Assembly (NCBI GenBank): GCA_012932295.1
Contig: JAAONU010000001.1
Span: 27,628,550 to 27,692,549 of the forward strand
Source: Cyclina sinensis
Lineage: Eukaryota; Mollusca; Bivalvia; Venerida; Veneridae
Direction: 5' to 3'
Length of the DNA: 64,000 nt
The notes beneath the pieces were generated by a model. That model made no database searches. It had not been told where the DNA came from and worked only from the letters and a program-made list of their open reading frames with translations. Shown here one piece after another: positions 60,201 to 64,000 of the stretch. How positions within the stretch are numbered: the first letter of the stretch is position 1; the number at the start of each line of letters is the position of its first letter. The position numbers and the translations under genes were made by a program.

Positions 60201-61455
60201 GTCTGTACTTTCCATTTCATGAGTGATGGTCACTGGGAATCTTGAAGCATATAGGTGTCATGCTAATGGTTCACCTATTGACCTAGGAAACCATACATGC
60301 TGACCTTGGTTGCATGGTATACTGTTTCTTGAGTGGTACTCGTTCCCTTGTGATCCTTTTTTGAATATCGGCTCTGGCAGTTAACTACACTGCAATGACT
60401 TATGTAAAATTTGACACTTCTGAAGATATAATTCCTTTAGCCAATCCTTCTCCCATTACTTCACCAGATGCATGCAGCTCACATGATACCACTGTTGACT
60501 ATGCCACTGGTCTTCTTAGTCACCGTCTTCTCAAATATCTGACAGAGGTTCTTTGGTTTTCTAGGACCTGGGTTTTGTTCAGTATCAGATGAAGTAATGA
60601 TCAACAGCATGTATATGTATTGTACTTATCACATTAAAAGTTAGGGAATGAAAGAGTGCTGGATTTTTTACTGTACTGTTTGCAATACATAGTCCAGATA
60701 TGAAGAAATTTTAATGTTATGAACAAAACTAGAAATACACACAATATAATAGCGATGTCAACGAGTATCTGAATACTCGGATATCCAGATACTATGTTGA
60801 TATCCAGATACTATATTGATATCTGGATACTAATTTGCTATCCGAATAGTCTTATACAAACAATTCAAACACTGGCACAATTAATTTGGCAATTTCATAA
60901 TGCTAAACATAATCGCATCTACTGACTGTCTGCAACATATCCCTTGATTGGTTTATTGATAAGGCGTCTATCTATCGCATGCCCTTTAATGTGTTTATTC
61001 ATCTTGCAAACTGCTAGGATCAAACGCGACATCCCATTCTGTATCAATTACTTTAATCTATAGGATTTAAATGGACCCTAAAGGTATGGTCATTCAGGGG
61101 TCAAGGTCATATAAATATAAGACAGGAAGGTCTTGTCCAAAGGGATGATATGTTCAAGTATGAAATAAATCCATTTACTGATAAAGAAGTTATGGGCAAT
61201 GTTAAAGTTTTCGGATGAAATGACTGAATGATTGACTGACTGACAGACAGACAGACTGTTCAAAAACTATAAGCTCTCCTTTGGTGATATAAAAATCTGT
61301 GTGACTGAAAAAAAGATAATAAATTTCAAAGAACAATGAAAGCTGCAGACTGGGGTGATTTGATGGGTACTCTATACTTACAGCTTGATGGAGATCTTCG
61401 TGAAGAAGACGTAAAGAGACTTCTGAAACGCTACATGTACAAGCATAGGTTTATA
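51194..61455 (+). CDS. Unrecognised gene, N-terminal 100 residues over four exons (partial)
   Basis: Four short exons join in frame: 51194-51234, 57830-57920, 59341-59436 and 61384-61455, each bounded by GT/AG. They give MSSESVAKTVGKKL, RYYFEVKRLEDGFDLSGVNA, PQLNHPPLKS, RATLQYDGLHDRALKHYFSQ, PEVKTKITQMHP, LDGDLREEDVKRLLKRYMYK, HRFI. Phases are 2, 0, 0, 0. I do not recognise the family; the sequence is charged and soluble with no signal peptide or membrane segment. The continuation is presumably beyond 64000, as no further exon was found. The gene is head-to-head with SGSM3, about 4.7 kb apart. Exons 3 and 4 are supported mainly by clean open frames, splice sites and protein-like composition, so a comparison with bivalve transcripts is the deciding test. 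Confidence 0.6.
51745..52665 (-). pseudogene. LINE reverse-transcriptase C-terminal remnant and 3' end
   Basis: Minus strand: HLNMLNITKLKHPFKSVYSL, NVNDAKYLGVTFSSDLNWNK, then in the same frame after a TAA stop (52450-52452) VRHQLEYASSVWYPYTQQNI, EMVQRRAAQWVTKDY, and FYKIVHGLVAVP. A further tail, YYKYSFFPATIVLWNSLLSE, follows to about 51961, in another frame or after a stop. This is the RT thumb and C-terminal part typical of jockey/RTE-type LINEs (YLGV, LEYAS-VW, VQRRAA). The 3' end carries an ATAGATAGATAGAT tail at about 51752-51772. Dead copy, 5' truncated. Confidence 0.85.
55801..56842. mobile_element. DNA transposon with CAGG...CCTG ends and GGGAGA target duplication
   Basis: Left CAGGCACGGATTTACCGGGG, right CTGGATCCGGCCCTG. 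GGGAGA lies at 55795-55800 and again at 56843-56848, directly abutting the ends. Internally, a unit of about 340-360 bp (ATGATATTGTGATGAC... through GGATCCGGCCCTG) is repeated twice, with C-rich runs near 56398-56475 and 56750-56815. Non-coding; a hAT-like family with a short duplication is likely. Confidence 0.82.
57000..57483. mobile_element. Fold-back element built from GGACAATAGCCCACT repeats
   Basis: The left arm has four copies of GGACAATAGCCC[TA]CT (57006-57085); the right arm has two inverted copies AGTGGGCTATTGTCC (57445-57478). GAATTATAT at 56991-56999 and GAATTATAC at 57484-57492 flank it, a 9-bp duplication with one mismatch. The spacer is AT-rich and non-coding. Confidence 0.85.
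57830..57920 (+). CDS. Unrecognised gene, coding exon 2
   Basis: Begins after TATTTTTAG and ends before GTAAGT. Encodes LRYYFEVKRLEDGFDLSGVN and APQLNHPPLKS when joined to exon 1. Frame-consistent on both sides. Confidence 0.62.
57921..59340 (+). other. Intron 2 of the unrecognised gene
   Basis: 1.4 kb of AT-rich sequence. I found no repeat with definable ends and no alternative exon that would keep phase between exons 2 and 3. Confidence 0.4.
59341..59436 (+). CDS. Unrecognised gene, coding exon 3
   Basis: A 96-bp symmetric exon (phase 0-0) between TTGATTCAG and GTAATG. Encodes RATLQYDGLHDRALKHYFSQ and PEVKTKITQMHP. Confidence 0.68.
59437..61383 (+). other. Intron 3 of the unrecognised gene
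   Basis: 1.9 kb. 60755-60855 holds inverted phrases GGATATCCAGATACTA and GATATCTGGATACTA, a probable small fold-back. 61075-61290 is a copy of the AGGTCA-rich element seen at 11240-11890, with GACAGACAGACAGAC before its right end. Otherwise AT-rich and unassigned. Confidence 0.45.
61384..61455 (+). CDS. Unrecognised gene, coding exon 4
   Basis: A 72-bp symmetric exon (phase 0-0) between ACTTACAG and GTAAGT. Encodes LDGDLREEDVKRLLKRYMYK and HRFI, a charged helical-looking segment. Confidence 0.6.
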
Positions 61456-61894
61456 GTAAGTTCTCAATTAGTTATCCTCTGTCTCTCTCATATTCCATCT
61501 CTCTAATTAACATCTTAAAACATAGCATCACTTCTAGAAGATACGGTAGGTATCTGCAGTTAGGAATTAGTTGATTTACCCTTCTCACATTTGCTTTTGG
61601 ATGAACATGACTGGATTATATTTATCAGTAAGATAATGGTGAAAATGTCTGAGAATGGATTGTTGAGTTGCGTTTTCTTCCTGCACAATCTTAAACTCTG
61701 CGAATCTAATTTACAGCCATGTTATGAATCGTGCCTGACAATATAGATTTACTTGCTTTTTAATAGCCTGCAGTTTCTACTCTAATAATGCAAATCATCA
61801 TTATTAGCTAAGAAATTTACTTGCATAAACTTCCTTTGTTAAGGGTCAGACTTTTCGTTACCAGTATTTTCAAAGGTTCCATAATTATGCCCCC

Positions 61895-62990
61895 TTTAGA
61901 ACAAGAGGTGGCAAATTGTTTTGCAGATGTCAGTTGACCATTACATAGACCACTAGACCCTAGATTAACCCCAGTGATTTTGGGTCCCTATGTCAAAGGT
62001 CAAGGTAACAGGGACCTGCAGTGTGAAATGATTCCCAGAATCAAACAACTGCACCAAGGACCCACTAACTTTTCAGATTGGTTTGGCATGATAAATAGAT
62101 GACCCCTTTTGTTTTTTTGGCCTACAGAGTCAATTAAAATCAATCTCACTGGGTCAGACTTTAAAAATTGGTCTGCTCTCAGAATCTTGAAACTTAACCA
62201 GATGGTTTGTCAATGGGAGTAGACGAATCCTATTGTTTTTGGGCCAACAGGATCAAAGGTCAAGATCACATGGCTCTAACTTAGAAAATTTGTTTTTTGA
62301 TGAATAAGTCAAGAACGACTGCACCCAGGACCTTTGAACTTTACAGGATGGTTAGGCATGATGAGATGATGACTATTGATCTAGAATCTTCAGAGTCAGA
62401 AGTTACACTCACGGGAGCCTTCTTTTTGAAAAATGGTTTCTGATTAGTCACTCAAGAACAACTTTTCACAGAACCTTCAAACTTTACAGGATGATTGGGC
62501 ATGATAAGTAGATGATCCCTATTGATTTAGAACCTTCAGGGCCAAATTCAGGCTCACAGGGGCCTGCAGTTATAAAATAGTATTGGATCAGTAAATAAAG
62601 AACAGCTGCTCCTAGACAGGATGGTTTGGCTTAAAGAGGAGATGACCCATGTCATTTTTGGTCAGCAGGGTCATAGGTCACAGGGACCTGCAATTTTAAA
62701 ATGATTTCTGATCATCTGCTCCTGGGACCTTCAAACTTTACAGGATGGGTCAATACTTGATGAGCAGATGTCCCCTATTGTTTTTTTAAGGCCCAAAGTA
62801 TCAAAGATCAAGGTCACAGTGACCCATGCATAGAAAGTGGTTTCCCATTAATAACTCCTTTACAGAATGGTTGGACAGATGTGTAGATAAATCCTGTTGA
62901 TTTTGTGCTCATTTCAAATGTGCTTGTATCAAATGTTAAGTTCACAAGGGCCTGTACTTAATGAGGTCTTAAGCAACTACTCAAGAATGA
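61895..62990. repeat. AGGTCA-containing tandem units
   Basis: Units of about 140-150 bp with GGTCAAAGGTCAAGGTCACA variants, CCTTCAAACTTTACAGGATG and ATGATCCCTATTGATTT. Diverged and non-coding. They lie downstream of the last exon found for the plus-strand gene. Confidence 0.7.
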
Positions 62991-63629
62991 GAAAATATAG
63001 GAACTTTGAAATAGTTCAGTTTTATGAGTAGATAACTCTGTATCCAGTTGTTGTAGGCTCGTCTTGCTGAGTTTACAGTCTTGATTGATCTTGGGACTTT
63101 CTGATGTGGAAAGGGGGACATCAGTGTCATACTGACAGCTATCGTTCCCTAACATTTGATGAAGTTTTAAACTTTTAATCATTATAGGGTATTTTTGTAA
63201 AATAACTTACTTAGAAGTATTGAAGAGTATTTCATTAATTTAACAATTAAAAAGTTCATTCCCCATCATTTTTAGCTATCACAGCTTGGCTTATAAAGTA
63301 GTTGATTGTTTTTGTAGTTTGCTGCTATGACATTTTCACCAATAATTTATCATAGTTTTGTTTCTTTCACTAATATTAAATGTGCTGAATGTAAAGCAGT
63401 TGAAAACTTCTAATCAACCTATTACATTTACATTTAGAGTCAGAAAGCCTAAATTCTTGTTTTTCTGAGTGTCTTTTCCTTTTCATGCCAAGTGACCAAT
63501 GAAATGTAATTTTTTTTGTCCATTGATGAAATTATAGCAGTTTTTCTACTTTCATTTTAACAAATAACTGGAGGTCAAGGTGAAATCAGATAGCCTATGA
63601 CCAAAAAAAAAACAGACACTAAGACTTTT

Positions 63630-64000
63630 TGCATGTAACATCAGCTAGAGGTCCTCTGCCAAAATTGTTCAAACTATGCCCCTTGGGTCATTAATGGCCC
63701 TGCCTAGGGTCACTTGATTTTGCAAAGACATATAGTTAAGACTTTAAAAATATTCTTGTCTGAAACCATATCCCCTTGAGCTTAGATATTTTGTATGTTG
63801 AATTGTCTAATGAACTTCTTCCAAGTTTGTCCAATTTATATCTCAGGGGTCAAAATTGGTCCCGCACTGGGGGTCCTATTTTTATGTAAAATAGAAGATC
63901 TTTTTGAAAATCTTCTTGTGAGAAACTATAAATTTTAGACCTTAGATATTTTGTATGGAGCATCTTCTAGAGGTCCTCTGCCTAGATTGTTCAAATAATG
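63630..64000 (-). repeat. 165-bp-type repeat core in reverse orientation, cut by the window end
   Basis: Contains AGAGGTCCTCTGCCAAAATT, CCCTTGGGTCATTAATGGCC, and AAAATCTTCTTGTGAGAAAC, the inverse of the units at 5290-6970. The sole reverse-strand copy of this core noticed here; the element continues past 64000. Confidence 0.75.

Noticed and set aside
60395..60592. 65-codon plus-strand open frame as an extra exon
   Set aside because: No splice sites that keep phase with neighbouring exons, and no recognisable motif.

Overview
The window is from an animal genome. It has large introns with GT/AG splice sites, is AT-rich and is crowded with transposon-derived repeats. The repeat types (clusters with a GGGCCATGATGGCCC palindrome, (ACGG)n tracts and 145-165 bp tandem cores resembling oyster/ark-clam 'pearl' elements, plus a CCA-ending tRNA-derived SINE) point to a bivalve mollusc. 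That assignment is inference.

Genes. The dominant gene is SGSM3 (RUTBC3), a TBC-SH3-RUN Rab GTPase-activating protein, on the minus strand from 46447 down to 8437. I could place 20 coding exons. All phases join, giving 803 codons (802 residues plus stop); human SGSM3 is about 749 residues. The two catalytic fingers of the TBC domain are intact. On the plus strand, diverging from SGSM3 and about 4.7 kb away, four small exons (51194, 57830, 59341, 61384) join in phase into the first 100 residues of a protein I do not recognise; it probably continues beyond the window.

Layout. 1-8436: downstream of SGSM3, almost entirely nested tandem-repeat elements, including a long 145-bp array followed by eight copies of a 165-bp unit. 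8437-46447: SGSM3, only about 6% coding; its introns hold an 11-bp-TSD SINE, a 25-bp-TIR MITE, fold-back elements, several pearl-like elements, a broken transposon endonuclease and a 1.5-kb hAT element with a perfect 8-bp target duplication. 46448-51193: intergenic, with tRNA-like repeats beside a primer-binding-site-like motif, a second SINE and a recent 474-bp tandem duplication. 51194-64000: the second gene, whose introns carry a LINE reverse-transcriptase remnant, two well-delimited DNA transposons and more repeat cores.

The most notable pattern is that at least three sequence-unrelated repeat families share one architecture: a left end with a short inverted motif lying inside it (behind a stem-loop in two of the three), a central tandem array, a GC-rich microsatellite or tract, and a right end terminating in the same inverted motif. 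This matches Helentron-associated non-autonomous elements (HINEs). In three cases the surrounding host repeat lets the empty site be read. Several arrays are also dense in AGGTCA nuclear-receptor half-sites, including perfect DR1 elements.
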